From an uncultured Planctomycetaceae bacterium (GTDB lineage: Bacteria > Planctomycetota > Planctomycetia > Pirellulales > Thermoguttaceae), in assembly GCA_946408825.1 (NCBI GenBank), contig CAMJTU010000003.1:1-64000 (forward strand): a stretch of DNA of 64,000 nucleotides. Direction: 5' to 3'. Shown here in pieces: positions 30,602 through 39,803 of the stretch. The notes beneath the pieces are model-generated. The model was not told the DNA's origin. It worked only from the letters and a program-made list of their open reading frames with translations, and searched no databases. Each line of letters starts with the position of its first letter. The stretch's first letter is position 1. The translations under genes and the position numbers were made by a program.

Positions 30602-31801
30602 TCAAGCCTTCTTCAGCAGCCAATCAGACAAGTTGTGCACCTTAATTCCTTCATAGTCATAAGTCTCATGTTTTGTATTGGCAAGAATCAACTTGGGATA
30701 GGCGTCCTTGATCCTAAGGAGCGGATCATATTCCCGTTCAAATGTTTTCGGACTAGTAATATCGTCGCTTACCTGAATATAGATTTTCTCATCGCCGCGG
30801 AGCGCCACAAAATCTACTTCCTTCTGATAAAGTTTGCCGACATAGACTTCGAATCCGCGACGCATCAATTCGACGCAGACAATATTCTCATACATCCGAC
30901 CATAATCAAGATTCCTTCTGCCCAGTCGCGCAAATCGGATTCCCGTATCGCTTAAGTAGTATTTCATTGAAGCCTTCAGATACTTCTTTCCCCGGATATC
31001 GTATCGGCGAACGCCATAGAAAACGAAAGCGTCGCAGAGATACTTGATATAGTTGCCGACCGTTTTGTGATTTGTAACAACCGAATTTGCCGTTAGCGCG
31101 CCGCTGATATTGTTGGGAGAAGTCAGGCTGGAAACATTGTCCATCATAAACTCCGTCAGACGCTCCAGCGTCGTAACGTCCGACAGATTGTACTTTGCGA
31201 CCAGATCCCGATTGACGATCGTGTCGTAGACGTCTCGGATATAGTTGACTCGATCTCTTTCCGTTCGGTATTCATAAGAACCCGCCAGTCCCCCCTTGAT
31301 CACGTAGTCGTCAAAGAGCTTCGACGCGTCTTCTTCATCCGCATGATAGCGGCAAAACTCCTCAAAACTGAATGGGAACACATGAATCTCGATGAAGCGC
31401 CCCGTAAACAGCGTCGTCAGGTCGGAACTCAGAAGGAATGCGTTGGAACCAGTAATATAAAGATCATATTTCCGGGAAGTATGCAAACTGTTGATTGCAA
31501 GTTCGAATTTCTCGCATAGCTGCACTTCATCCACAAGCACATAATTCCGCTTCTTCGGATCATAGCGGCTCTCGACGTAGTCATGCAGGGCATGATATTC
31601 CTTCAAACCCTCATATTTCAGGTCAAAGAAATCGACGAAAATGACGTTAGCATCCGGTTGAGTCTCTTCAATCCTTCTGATATAGGATTTCATCAGCTCT
31701 GACTTTCCGCTCCGACGCACCCCGGTGATAATCTTGATATCCGGCGTGCCCATCAGGTCGAGAAGCCGTCGCATATATTCAGGTCTTTCAATAAGCCGCA
31801 T
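30602..31801 (-). CDS. AAA-type ATPase with DUF4143 domain
   Basis: A 399-residue protein of the common AAA_14/DUF4143 family. The Walker A motif is GVRRSGKSELM (about 27-37) and Walker B is YVLVDEVQ (about 86-93), followed by sensor YITGSN. The C-terminal DUF4143 (about 200-390) has the usual KYYLSDTGIRFA and GRMYENIVCVELMRRG, and a PD-(D/E)XK-like piece EVDFVALRGDEKIYIQV. The biological role of this widespread family is unknown. It is patchily distributed and often sits in accessory regions, as here. Confidence 0.9.
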   Translation of the reverse strand: MRLIERPEYMRRLLDLMGTPDIKIITGVRRSGKSELMKSYIRRIEETQPDANVIFVDFFDLKYEGLKEYHALHDYVESRYDPKKRNYVLVDEVQLCEKFELAINSLHTSRKYDLYITGSNAFLLSSDLTTLFTGRFIEIHVFPFSFEEFCRYHADEEDASKLFDDYVIKGGLAGSYEYRTERDRVNYIRDVYDTIVNRDLVAKYNLSDVTTLERLTEFMMDNVSSLTSPNNISGALTANSVVTNHKTVGNYIKYLCDAFVFYGVRRYDIRGKKYLKASMKYYLSDTGIRFARLGRRNLDYGRMYENIVCVELMRRGFEVYVGKLYQKEVDFVALRGDEKIYIQVSDDITSPKTFEREYDPLLRIKDAYPKLILANTKHETYDYEGIKVHNLSDWLLKKA

Positions 31802-31962
31802 GGGCCGCTTCCGAAAATGAAAAAATTTTTAAATTTCGCACCTGAGACGATATTTTACTCCCTAACGTCTTATTTGTCGACAAGCGTCGCGTCTTTCTTC
31901 TAAGCGTAGATCGCGAAAAACGATACGTTTCAAGGTCGCCTCACGAACGACGAACCGGTCGT

Positions 31963-32547
31963 CTACTCGGGGTTCTCCCAATAACCGTCGATAGCGCCGT
32001 AGTTGTTTATCAGGGGCTTCCAGCGCTGATTTGAAGCGACGACCGCCCGAACGTCGGGGCAGCAGGAACATGTCGCTTTGAGCATTGACTCGTCGACGCG
32101 TTTTATCCACCCCAAAAGTTCGTTCCTATCCTCTTCCGTATCGTCGCCTAACATAATACGGTCGATATACTCAGGGTCTTTAATCATTCCTTCGGAGCCA
32201 AACAGACCTTGCAACCCGCCGCCTTTGTCGTCGTTAGGGAAATGGCGAAAACACCAGCCTTCGCCGTAAAAATGGGGACAGACGACCTCAAACAAATAGC
32301 CGAGTTTCCAGCGGACGTCTCCGTCGTCGTCGACGATCAGATAGTAAAAATCGCCATACCAAAAATGTTCCTCGATTGTACAATATTCCACGCTCGGAGT
32401 CGAAAACGAATCATAGGCGACCGCATAAACGACGTATCGCTTGTCCCTCGTTACGCATTCGTTGGAATCTAAGAAATGATAGTTCCGATCAGGGGACTTT
32501 TCCGAATAGACCTCGGATCGCTTAGTCTTTATACACTTAACAATCAT
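31963..32547 (-). CDS. Hypothetical protein with Cys-rich C-terminus
   Basis: A 194-residue protein without signal peptide or membrane segment. It is rich in Tyr, Trp and Asp, with a CSCC cluster near residue 159. No family is recognised. Aromatic, acidic, single-domain composition is common among immunity-type proteins, but no partner toxin is present. The ATG has only a weak ribosome site. Confidence 0.55.
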   Translation of the reverse strand: MIVKCIKTKRSEVYSEKSPDRNYHFLDSNECVTRDKRYVVYAVAYDSFSTPSVEYCTIEEHFWYGDFYYLIVDDDGDVRWKLGYLFEVVCPHFYGEGWCFRHFPNDDKGGGLQGLFGSEGMIKDPEYIDRIMLGDDTEEDRNELLGWIKRVDESMLKATCSCCPDVRAVVASNQRWKPLINNYGAIDGYWENPE

Positions 32548-32623
32548 CGTTCAGGTTTAGTTTTCCAAGTTTCGCGAGAATGAGACGCCGGTTCAAAACG
32601 AGGTCTACAATGTGTCTCGATCG

Positions 32624-33166
32624 CTAAAGGCTTTTTATTAACGCTGTTGCGGAAACGCCCTTCTCCGTTAACGGGACGCCCTCCAATTCAAGGAGCCAAA
32701 CCTTACGCTCTAGTCCGCCGGCGTAGCCTGTCAGCCGTCCGTCGGATCCGACAACCCGATGGCATGGAACAAATATCGATAGCGAATTGCGCCCGACCGC
32801 GCCGCCGACGGCGCGCGCCGAAGTCCGATCGCGCCCCATGCGCGACGCGACCGCCGACGCCAGCGCGCCGTACGTCGCGACGCGCCCGTAGGGTATCGTC
32901 GTCATGAGTTCGACGACCAGCCGCTTAAAACGCGATCCCTCGACGACCATCGGCGGGGGACTCCCCGGATTCTTCCCGGAAAAGTAGACGTCAAGCCATC
33001 GCTTCGCGGCGTCTAAGACGGGCGTCGTCTTCTCGCAAATCTCCTCGCCGGTCAGCGCGTCTCTGTCGTATTTTTGACCGTCGAACCAAAATCCAATCAA
33101 ACGTTTGTCGTCGCTTGCCAACGTCGCCTCGCCTAGGGGCGTCGCATACTTCGTAATATATTTCAT
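32624..33166 (-). CDS. ogt: Methylated-DNA-protein cysteine methyltransferase
   Basis: A 180-residue DNA repair protein that removes alkyl groups from O6-alkylguanine by suicidal transfer to its own cysteine. The active site PCHRV is present (Cys135), together with the IPYGRVATYGALA helix-turn-helix, and the GGLERKVWLLELEG end of the domain. The N-terminal ribonuclease-like domain is present, so the length is typical of Ogt. GGAG precedes the ATG. No Ada-type regulatory domain is attached. Confidence 0.95.
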   Translation of the reverse strand: MKYITKYATPLGEATLASDDKRLIGFWFDGQKYDRDALTGEEICEKTTPVLDAAKRWLDVYFSGKNPGSPPPMVVEGSRFKRLVVELMTTIPYGRVATYGALASAVASRMGRDRTSARAVGGAVGRNSLSIFVPCHRVVGSDGRLTGYAGGLERKVWLLELEGVPLTEKGVSATALIKSL

Positions 33167-33226
33167 ACGACTGGACTCCGTTTGAATTATCGAGAGAAAG
33201 CCGCGCTGCGCGAAATGTTCAGACTT

Positions 33227-34009
33227 TTACGATTCGACGAAAATCTCGCCGGCGGAAAAAAGCGCGGCGGCGCCCGAAAGGTAGACGACGTCGCCTTCGA
33301 CGCGGCAGTATAGCGTCCCGCCGCGATCCGACGCTTGATACGCGACAATTTCCTTCTTGCCGAGTCGCCGCGACCAATACGGAGCGATATGACAATGTCC
33401 CGAGCCGCAGACGGGGTCTTCTCGAATTCCGAATTTCGGAGCGAAGCTGCGCGAGACGCAGTCCGTTTCGGCGCCGGGAGCCGTCGCATGAACGAGCGCG
33501 CCGGGAAGCGTCCAGAGTTTATTGGAATCGGGCGCCATACGCCGCACCGTCTCTTCGTCGTCAAAGACGCAAAGAAGATCGCGTCCGAGATACGCCTCCG
33601 TCGGCGCTTTTCCGAACGCGTCGATTATTTTGGAATCAACGGGAACTTTGGTCAACGCATAGGCGGGGAACTGCAACTCGATCCGTCCCTGCGCGCCGCG
33701 CGTCGCGATCAGGTCGCCGCTCTGCGTGTCGAAGACGAGTTCTGGAGCGTCGCGGTCGTAAAACATGAAGAGCGTAAACGCCGCCGCAAGCGTCGCGTGA
33801 CCGCAAAGGTCGATTTCGCTCCCGGGCGTAAACCATCGCAAATGATATTTCTCCCCTTCCCGCACGACGAACGCGGTCTCGGAAAACCTGTTTTCACGCG
33901 CGATATTGAGCATGACCTCGGAGGTCGGCCATTCGTCGGGAAAACACACGGCGGCGGGGTTGCCGCTAAAGACGCGATCGGTAAAAGCGTCGACGACATA
34001 CTGTTTCAT
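33227..34009 (-). CDS. PhzF family isomerase
   Basis: A 260-residue protein of the PhzF/diaminopimelate-epimerase fold. The N-terminal half has VDAFTDRVFSGNPAAVC and the catalytic Glu44 in RFSETAFV. The second half has DPVCGSGHCHIAPYW. PhzF itself isomerises a phenazine precursor, but most family members have unknown substrates. The gene overlaps the preceding ElaA-like gene by 4 bp (ATGA), so the two are translated from one message. Confidence 0.92.
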   Translation of the reverse strand: MKQYVVDAFTDRVFSGNPAAVCFPDEWPTSEVMLNIARENRFSETAFVVREGEKYHLRWFTPGSEIDLCGHATLAAAFTLFMFYDRDAPELVFDTQSGDLIATRGAQGRIELQFPAYALTKVPVDSKIIDAFGKAPTEAYLGRDLLCVFDDEETVRRMAPDSNKLWTLPGALVHATAPGAETDCVSRSFAPKFGIREDPVCGSGHCHIAPYWSRRLGKKEIVAYQASDRGGTLYCRVEGDVVYLSGAAALFSAGEIFVES

Positions 34010-34470
34010 TCGCGATCACCATCGTTTGTAAAGCGCTTTTCCATCTTGATATGCGGCAACTGATCCATCATGAACGGCTCCGAGACAGGGCGGAACCCGA
34101 ATTTCTCGTAAAAGCCTTGCGCCTGACACTGAGACTCAATTCGAACCGTCGCGGTCGGCGCTTTCTCTTGAACGACGCGCTGCGCGACGCCGAAGACCTG
34201 CGAACCAAGCCCCCGACGCCGCTCGTCCGTCACGACACGACCAATCCCCCAGAGGTTCGAGTCGGCGTCGCGGAGATAGACTCGGGCGCAGGCGCGGACG
34301 CGCCCCTCCTCCGTCAGAAAAATGTGAACGGCGTCGTAGTCGAGCCCGTCAAGGTCTTGGTAGACGCAATCCTGCTCGACGACGAAAACCGCCGCGCGGA
34401 GGCGGAGAATCTCATAAAGCTCGCGCGTCGTGAGTTCGTCAAAGGTTTTGATATGAAGTTGCGTCGACAT
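34006..34470 (-). CDS. ElaA-like GNAT acetyltransferase
   Basis: A 154-residue protein of the ElaA subgroup of GNAT enzymes. It opens with the subgroup's ELYEILRLRAAVFVVEQDCV, followed by YQDLDGLDYDAVH. The acetyl-CoA loop is IGRVVTDERRRGLGSQVF, and QGFYEKFGF follows. Its function in E. coli is unknown. Stop and start codons overlap with the PhzF gene. No strong ribosome site precedes the ATG. Confidence 0.9.
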   Translation of the reverse strand: MSTQLHIKTFDELTTRELYEILRLRAAVFVVEQDCVYQDLDGLDYDAVHIFLTEEGRVRACARVYLRDADSNLWGIGRVVTDERRRGLGSQVFGVAQRVVQEKAPTATVRIESQCQAQGFYEKFGFRPVSEPFMMDQLPHIKMEKRFTNDGDRE

Positions 34471-34518
34471 GATAGGAGGTCAAAACCAGAAAACAATTAT
34501 TGACGAAACAAGCAAGGG

Positions 34519-35130
34519 TCACAGGACGACGTACATAAACGCACAACTCTGATCATAGGCGGGTTTAAGCCTTTTGTGGAGTTCATGTTCGTCATACTCG
34601 CCTAATCTTTCAAATCCATAAACGTCCTTATACCGTTTAATAAGCCCGTCGTATGGCAAGGCAAAAATGTACAAGATCTTTACCGCAACGTTTTCGGCTA
34701 CTTGTCGGACAATAGGAAGGACAAATTGCTGGAAAATAACGACGCCTATTCCCTTAACACTTGGTCTATTTTTTATGTAAGAGCTGTTTATAGCAAAGTT
34801 TGCCAATTCAACGCCGGGAACGGTATCGAATAAAATTTCCGTTCTTTTTGATTCGCCCTCTTGAACTTCCACTTCTCGTTCATTTAACGAAACCAGCCCC
34901 GCCTTGAGGGAAAAATACCCCACTAGTTCAGACGTCTGCAAATCGCGAACAACGTAAGTTCTCATGACGCCGAAAGCCTCGTCAGAAAAGGCGTAACGCT
35001 GGACATAAGAGACAAGTCCAAACCCTTCGGGTCGATCTACAGAAAAATTTAGGACGTCATGTTCGTCATGACAAGAAGCGCCTAGATGGTCGCAATAAAA
35101 AAAGTCACCCTGCAGAATTCCTTTGCGCAT
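34519..35130 (-). CDS. Putative GNAT-fold protein, possible toxin of a pair
   Basis: A 203-residue protein whose middle and end look like a GNAT fold: VGYFSLKAGLVSLNE (about 65-80), GIGVVIFQQFVLPIVRQVA where the acetyl-CoA loop would lie, and LIKRYKDVYGFERL near 170. The match is weaker than for the other GNAT genes. It starts inside the end of the 64-codon gene upstream (26-bp overlap), an arrangement typical of coupled toxin-antitoxin genes. Known GNAT toxins acetylate charged tRNAs. That role here is a hypothesis. Confidence 0.6.
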   Translation of the reverse strand: MRKGILQGDFFYCDHLGASCHDEHDVLNFSVDRPEGFGLVSYVQRYAFSDEAFGVMRTYVVRDLQTSELVGYFSLKAGLVSLNEREVEVQEGESKRTEILFDTVPGVELANFAINSSYIKNRPSVKGIGVVIFQQFVLPIVRQVAENVAVKILYIFALPYDGLIKRYKDVYGFERLGEYDEHELHKRLKPAYDQSCAFMYVVL

Positions 35131-35299
35131 CTTCTTGCCGCCTCAATTCTAACATTTGTTTTTCGATCTTTTCCGCTTCTTCCTTTAATTTTGCATAGTC
35201 GAGACGAGGAGTGCTCAGAATCCTCCTAATAATCGAATTACCCAACTCGCGCGGCAAATTAGTCATAACAGGCTTGCCAAATCCTTCAAACTCCGCCAT
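35105..35299 (-). CDS. Small helical protein, possible antitoxin
   Basis: A 64-residue protein with a strong ribosome site (AGGAGG, 10 bases before the ATG). The last 30 residues (KLKEEAEKIEKQMLELRRQE) form a charged, coiled-coil-like helix. The N-terminal half is not a recognisable DNA-binding domain. The 26-bp overlap with the following gene argues for a joint function. Confidence 0.6.
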   Translation of the reverse strand: MAEFEGFGKPVMTNLPRELGNSIIRRILSTPRLDYAKLKEEAEKIEKQMLELRRQEDAQRNSAG

Positions 35300-35501
35300 C
35301 GTATTTCTACCTCCTGAATAAAACGCTCGACAATCAAATAAGTACTTAATCTACAACGTATTACACAGCGTCTCTAATCAAATCCTCTAAAAATCAATAG
35401 CTCCAACCGGTCGGTTATTATACCTCCAGAAACCAAGCGAGGCAACGCCTTGTCTGTTCATAGTTATTCGAGGGCCACAAAAAAGTCTTGAGCGAACAAT
35501 C

Positions 35502-36413
35502 CTATCGCAGAAGATTCGCCGCGATTCCGGCGATTAGCGAGAAGGTCATAATATAGGCGAGATAGAGTCCGAAGCGTTTCGCGCCGAGGACGATTTTGAG
35601 CGCGCCAAGGTTCGTGATTTTCGTCGCGGGACCGGTGATCATGAACGCGACCGCGCTCCCAAGACTCATGCCGGATCCGATCCACTCCCGAAGAAGCGGT
35701 ATCGTGCCGCCGCCGCACGCGTAAAGCGGAACGCCGACCGTCGCCGCCATGAGGATTCCCCACATGCGATTGCCGCCAAAGACCGCCGTCATAATTTCCG
35801 AGGGAACGTAACGTCGAAAAAGCGCCGCTAGAAGGACGCCAAAGAGAAAATATAGCCCCGTCGCTCGGAGGTTGCGCCCGAAATTCTTCAGGACTCGCAT
35901 GACAATATTCGGATCGACGTCGCGATTCTTCGGCTCTGAAAATCCCTCGAACGTGAAGAAGCTCTGATTTTTATAGAAAACGCGGATCAAAACGCCCGCG
36001 ACCGCCCCGCAGAGAAAACAGGAAACGACCCGCGCGATCAACGCCGTTTTCCCGAGCGCCATACTGTAGACGACAAGCTGCGGGTTGAGCAGTACGGAAC
36101 TCGTCATAAAGGCGGCGAGCCAGTCGTCGCGAACGCCCGACTTGGAAAAACTCGCCGCGATCGGGATCGTTCCGTACATGCACAGCGGCGAGAGAATCCC
36201 CAAAACGCTCGCAAAAACGATCCCCAAACCTCCGGGGACGCCTTTGCTCAAGGAGCGAACCGCGCTATGGATTCGCTCCTTGCAGAAGACCGACACGAGC
36301 GTTCCGATCGCCATGCCGAGAACCCAGTACCAGAAAATCTGGAGAAACTGAACCTCGAAAAAGTAAGCGACGAGAATAAACTCGCGAACGAGAATCGAGG
36401 GAAAATCAGTCAT
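35502..36413 (-). CDS. ArsP/DUF318-like permease
   Basis: A 303-residue inner-membrane protein with eight or so helices, matching the permease family that includes the organoarsenical exporter ArsP. Family hallmarks are GILSPLCMYGTIPIAASF (about 72-89), SSVLLNPQLVVYS (about 105-117) and VGVPLYACGGGTIPLLREW (about 228-246). The Cys residues in the C-x-Y-G-T/C-G-G-G-T motifs are the likely metal(loid) contacts. Its start overlaps the end of the DUF362 gene by 8 bp. Substrate uncertain; no arsR-like regulator is present. Confidence 0.85.
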   Translation of the reverse strand: MTDFPSILVREFILVAYFFEVQFLQIFWYWVLGMAIGTLVSVFCKERIHSAVRSLSKGVPGGLGIVFASVLGILSPLCMYGTIPIAASFSKSGVRDDWLAAFMTSSVLLNPQLVVYSMALGKTALIARVVSCFLCGAVAGVLIRVFYKNQSFFTFEGFSEPKNRDVDPNIVMRVLKNFGRNLRATGLYFLFGVLLAALFRRYVPSEIMTAVFGGNRMWGILMAATVGVPLYACGGGTIPLLREWIGSGMSLGSAVAFMITGPATKITNLGALKIVLGAKRFGLYLAYIMTFSLIAGIAANLLR

Positions 36414-37491
36414 CCAAATCGACGAGCTTATAAGCGCGCTTGCCGAGATTGATCTTCTCCGCCGTCTCTAGGATGTGAACGGCGTTCTGCTTTTCCATGC
36501 GGTTGCGAAGCGACGCGGTATTGTCCTTCGAAGCGTAAACGAGATCGACGCACGCCTGGTCAAGCGCGACGGGATTCGCGGACGCGAGGATTCCGACGTC
36601 GCCCATCTCCGGCTCCGCAGGATTGCCGTTGCAGTCGCAGTCGATCGAAAGACGGTTCATCACGCTGATGTAGACGATACGTCCGTTCATCGCGGTATGA
36701 ACCGACTTCGCGGCGTCCGCCATGCTCTCGGTGAATTCGTCTTGAACGCCGCCCATCCACGTCGACTTGCTCTTGCCGCCGGTGTGGATGTTGTTCTTGC
36801 CCATCGTCGAGCCGAACCCGATCGAGATGTTCTTGAGCGCGCCGCCAAACCCGCCCATCTGATGCCCTTTGAAGTGGGACAGAACGAGGTAGGAATCGTA
36901 ATTCTTGAAATGCGTTCCGACGTAGTTCTCAGGAATGCGCGCGTAACCGTCGACCTTGAGCGTCATGGATCCTTCTTCGTCGAGAATATCGCAGGGCGCC
37001 ATGTCGAGGTAGCCGTGTTCCTTAATCGTCTGCCAGTGCTTGGCGGTCTCCATGCGGTTCCCGCCGTACGCCGTGTTGCATTCGACGATCGTGCCGTCGA
37101 GCTGTTTGACGAGTTTGCCGATGAGTTCGGGACGAAGATGGTTCGTCTTCATCGATTCGCCGGTCGAAATCTTAACGCCGAGCTTGCCCTCGGGCTTCCA
37201 TTCGAGCGCTTCGTAAATCTTCACGAGGGAATCGGGGCTGATCTCAGAGAGGAAGTAGACGGTCGAATCGGCGTCGGCGTCGTAATGCGCGAGCGATTCG
37301 AGCGCTATCTTTTCGCCGGAAATCGTCGTGAGGGAGTTTTCGGGAGTAAGATCGACGGCGGGCGCGGCGACCGTTTCCGCTTCGGCGGTCGGGAGCGCGT
37401 TTCGAACGGCGTCTCCGCGTAAAAACGCGTAGCCCGCGCACGCAATCACGGCGACGACGGCGGCCGTCGCGGCGGTTTTATTCATTTTCAT
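36406..37491 (-). CDS. Exported DUF362 domain protein
   Basis: A 361-residue protein with an N-terminal membrane anchor or signal (MNKTAATAAVVAVIACAGYAF). The remainder is a DUF362 domain: KISTGESMKTNHLRPELIGKL, SHFKGHQMGGFGGALKNISIG, LASANPVALDQACVDLVY. It is a paralog of the cytoplasmic protein at 47309-48451 but lacks the two Fe-S cluster motifs inserted there, and keeps a CDC near position 290. DUF362 function is not established. The ATG at 37491 has AAGGA ahead; an in-frame TTG at 37527 has none. The overlap with the permease gene suggests a shared function. Confidence 0.85.
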   Translation of the reverse strand: MKMNKTAATAAVVAVIACAGYAFLRGDAVRNALPTAEAETVAAPAVDLTPENSLTTISGEKIALESLAHYDADADSTVYFLSEISPDSLVKIYEALEWKPEGKLGVKISTGESMKTNHLRPELIGKLVKQLDGTIVECNTAYGGNRMETAKHWQTIKEHGYLDMAPCDILDEEGSMTLKVDGYARIPENYVGTHFKNYDSYLVLSHFKGHQMGGFGGALKNISIGFGSTMGKNNIHTGGKSKSTWMGGVQDEFTESMADAAKSVHTAMNGRIVYISVMNRLSIDCDCNGNPAEPEMGDVGILASANPVALDQACVDLVYASKDNTASLRNRMEKQNAVHILETAEKINLGKRAYKLVDLDD

Positions 37492-37816
37492 TCCGGCGTT
37501 CCTTAAACAAGGGCGTTTATCAATCAAATTGTTAAATCAAAGGACTTACGTCCACACATGTCGCGATTGTAACGCATGATTGACATTCTGTCAATGGACG
37601 GAGAACGCTCCAAAGACGCCGCGTCCGTAATTCAACGATGAAACAAAACACAAAGCGCGCTGCGACTACCGACTAAAAAAAACGACGTCCTCGATCGGAC
37701 GCCGCGAGTAAAAACACGCGCGCATTACGCGCAAACGGCGGGGAACGTCTCCCCGCCGTCTGTAAAAAACCGTTAATCGAACTCGCGAAACGCCGCGCGG
37801 GCTCTCGCGTCGAGCG
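37492..37816. other. Intergenic region with two hairpins
   Basis: No gene. It contains the terminator at 37675-37704 and a 10-bp perfect stem at 37735-37759 (ACGGCGGGGA with TCCCCGCCGT), both downstream of the GH3 gene. Confidence 0.6.
37675..37704 (-). terminator. Intrinsic terminator of the GH3 gene
   Basis: On the minus strand CGGCGTCC pairs with GGACGTCG (one G-T pair) around loop GATCGA, followed by a T8 run. The GC-rich hairpin at 37735-37759 lies just before it and may add to termination. Confidence 0.8.
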
Positions 37817-39682
37817 TCAGAAGACGTCGAGGTTGACGGGGCATTTTCCCTGCGGCTTCGCGCCGCCGAGGGCGACGTAGACGGCGGCGGGAACGTTCGC
37901 GCCGTACTTGACGATCGGCCCCTTGCCCTCAGGCGGAAGTTCCGTCATTCCCGAAGGATTATAGGCGAGGAGCGTCGCGTCGGCGTCGGTATAATACGCG
38001 GCGTCGTACGGAAGCTGCGCGCTGATGAGAACGACTTTCTTCCCGAGCTTATGAGCTTCCTTAATCGCCTTATTGACGAAGATCGCGGAGACGTTTTCCG
38101 GATCGGAATCGTCGAGCATCCCGAGGCTGGTCGTTTTCGTGCATAGGAGGACGACGTCCGCTTTTTCGAGAGCCTTCGTCGCCTCTTCTTTTCCGTCGGC
38201 GTCGCTGTAACTAATCGCTTGAAGCGAAACGGAGTTAGGCACGATTCCTTCCTTCTGGAGACGATTGAGCGCAAATTGCGGCGAGAGGAGCAGACTTTCG
38301 TTCGGACTCAGGAAGAGAACGTTCGCGTCGTTTTCAAGTTTGACGGGCAAGACGTCGGCGCCTTTGTAGGCAGTGATCGCTCTGACCGCGATTCTCCATT
38401 CGCGTTCGTGCCAAATCGGCGAACCAACGATCTCAAGCGCGTTTCGAATGCGATTGTCAAGAGGCGCGGAGGGCGACATGACGCCGTATTTCTGCTTCAT
38501 CGTGAGAATGCGAATGACGGAATCGTCGAGCGCGGACTCAGGAATCTCGCCGCTCTTAACCATCGCGACAATCCCGTCGAGGTATTCTTTGAGCGCCTGA
38601 ATCCCCTTCTCGTTCTGGACGACGACGGGCATAAGGAGCAGGTCGACGTCGGCGAGAATCGCAAGTTTCGCGGAATCCATCGGCTTGAAATTGGCGGAGA
38701 TCGCCGCCATCCCGAGCGAATCGGTGCAGACGACGCCGTCGAAACCCAGCTTTTCGCGCAGCACGCCCGTTATGATCGCTTTCGACAACGTCGCGGGAAG
38801 ATTGACGTTTTCGCCCGATTTAATCGAAACGTAGGATTCTTTCTCAACTTGCGGAAATTGAATGTGCGCCGTCATGACCATGTCGGTCGTCTTCGCAACC
38901 GCCGCGAAGGGAACAAGTTCCATCTTCATGAGTTCGTCGAGCGACTTGTCGATCTTCGGGAAGCCCGTATGGCTGTCGACGTCGGTGTCCCCGTGCCCCG
39001 GAAAATGCTTCGCGCAGGAAATCGCGCTCTGACTGTGCAGTCCGTCGATATAAGCGGCGCCAAACTTCGCGACGACGTTCGGATCGTCGGAAAAAGACCG
39101 AACGCCGATAACCGGGTTATTCGCGTTGTTGTTCACGTCGAGAGCCGGACCGAAATTCACGTTAAACCCGAGCGCGACAAGCTCCTTGCCGATGATTCCG
39201 CCAGCCGTTATCGCGTCTTGGGGGAAGCCCGTCGCCGCCAGCGCCATGTTCCCCGGCGTGGAGACGCCCGTGTTGAATCGCGTCACGTAGCCGCCCTCTT
39301 GGTCGACCGTAATGAGCATCGGGATTCCCGTCGAGGACTTTCGCGCCGCGTTCTGAATCTGGTCGGTAAGCCGGACGGTCTGCTCGGTTCCTTGGCAGTT
39401 CTCCGCGAATAAGCAGATTCCGCCGAGGTTAAAATCCGCGATCGCGTCGGCGAGCTTGTCGTTGAGTTCGACCACGGGACCTCGCTTTCCTTCGCCGTTC
39501 CAACTGCGGAACGCGACGCAAACCATCTGACCGACCTTCTCTTCGACGGTCATTTTAGCGACGATTTGGCTCGGGTCGTCTTCTTCGGCAAGGGCGACGA
39601 AAGACGCGCGATTAATCGGGGAAACGGCAAGTACGCAAAGGAACGCCGCGTACAACGACGTGGAAAAGAACGATTTCTTCAT
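37817..39682 (-). CDS. Secreted GH3 beta-N-acetylhexosaminidase-like glycosidase
   Basis: A 621-residue NagZ-related glycoside hydrolase of family 3. A signal peptide covers about 1-30. The (beta/alpha)8 domain has TVDQEGGYVTRF, the histidine loop KHFPGHGDTDVDSH (acid/base His-Asp dyad of NagZ-type enzymes) and nucleophile Asp in VVCTDSLGM. A second alpha/beta domain (about 390-621) follows, as in two-domain members. NagZ-type enzymes remove N-acetylglucosamine in peptidoglycan recycling or from chitin. The exported form suggests polymer degradation outside the cytoplasm. The start at 39682 fits the signal peptide; the open frame continues upstream without one. Confidence 0.92.
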   Translation of the reverse strand: MKKSFFSTSLYAAFLCVLAVSPINRASFVALAEEDDPSQIVAKMTVEEKVGQMVCVAFRSWNGEGKRGPVVELNDKLADAIADFNLGGICLFAENCQGTEQTVRLTDQIQNAARKSSTGIPMLITVDQEGGYVTRFNTGVSTPGNMALAATGFPQDAITAGGIIGKELVALGFNVNFGPALDVNNNANNPVIGVRSFSDDPNVVAKFGAAYIDGLHSQSAISCAKHFPGHGDTDVDSHTGFPKIDKSLDELMKMELVPFAAVAKTTDMVMTAHIQFPQVEKESYVSIKSGENVNLPATLSKAIITGVLREKLGFDGVVCTDSLGMAAISANFKPMDSAKLAILADVDLLLMPVVVQNEKGIQALKEYLDGIVAMVKSGEIPESALDDSVIRILTMKQKYGVMSPSAPLDNRIRNALEIVGSPIWHEREWRIAVRAITAYKGADVLPVKLENDANVLFLSPNESLLLSPQFALNRLQKEGIVPNSVSLQAISYSDADGKEEATKALEKADVVLLCTKTTSLGMLDDSDPENVSAIFVNKAIKEAHKLGKKVVLISAQLPYDAAYYTDADATLLAYNPSGMTELPPEGKGPIVKYGANVPAAVYVALGGAKPQGKCPVNLDVF

Positions 39683-39803
39683 AGGAACAACTTTCAAGTA
39701 AATTGCGTTTTGGCAACGCGCGCCCGAGTTCGTAACGTTTGATTTTCCTCCGACTTTATCGACGACTCGTTCGAAAACCGTCGCGTCAAAGGGTCTTACG
39801 ATC

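Noticed and set aside
37492..37527. TTG start for the exported DUF362 protein
   Set aside because: No ribosome site; ATG at 37491 has AAGGA and leads directly into the signal anchor.
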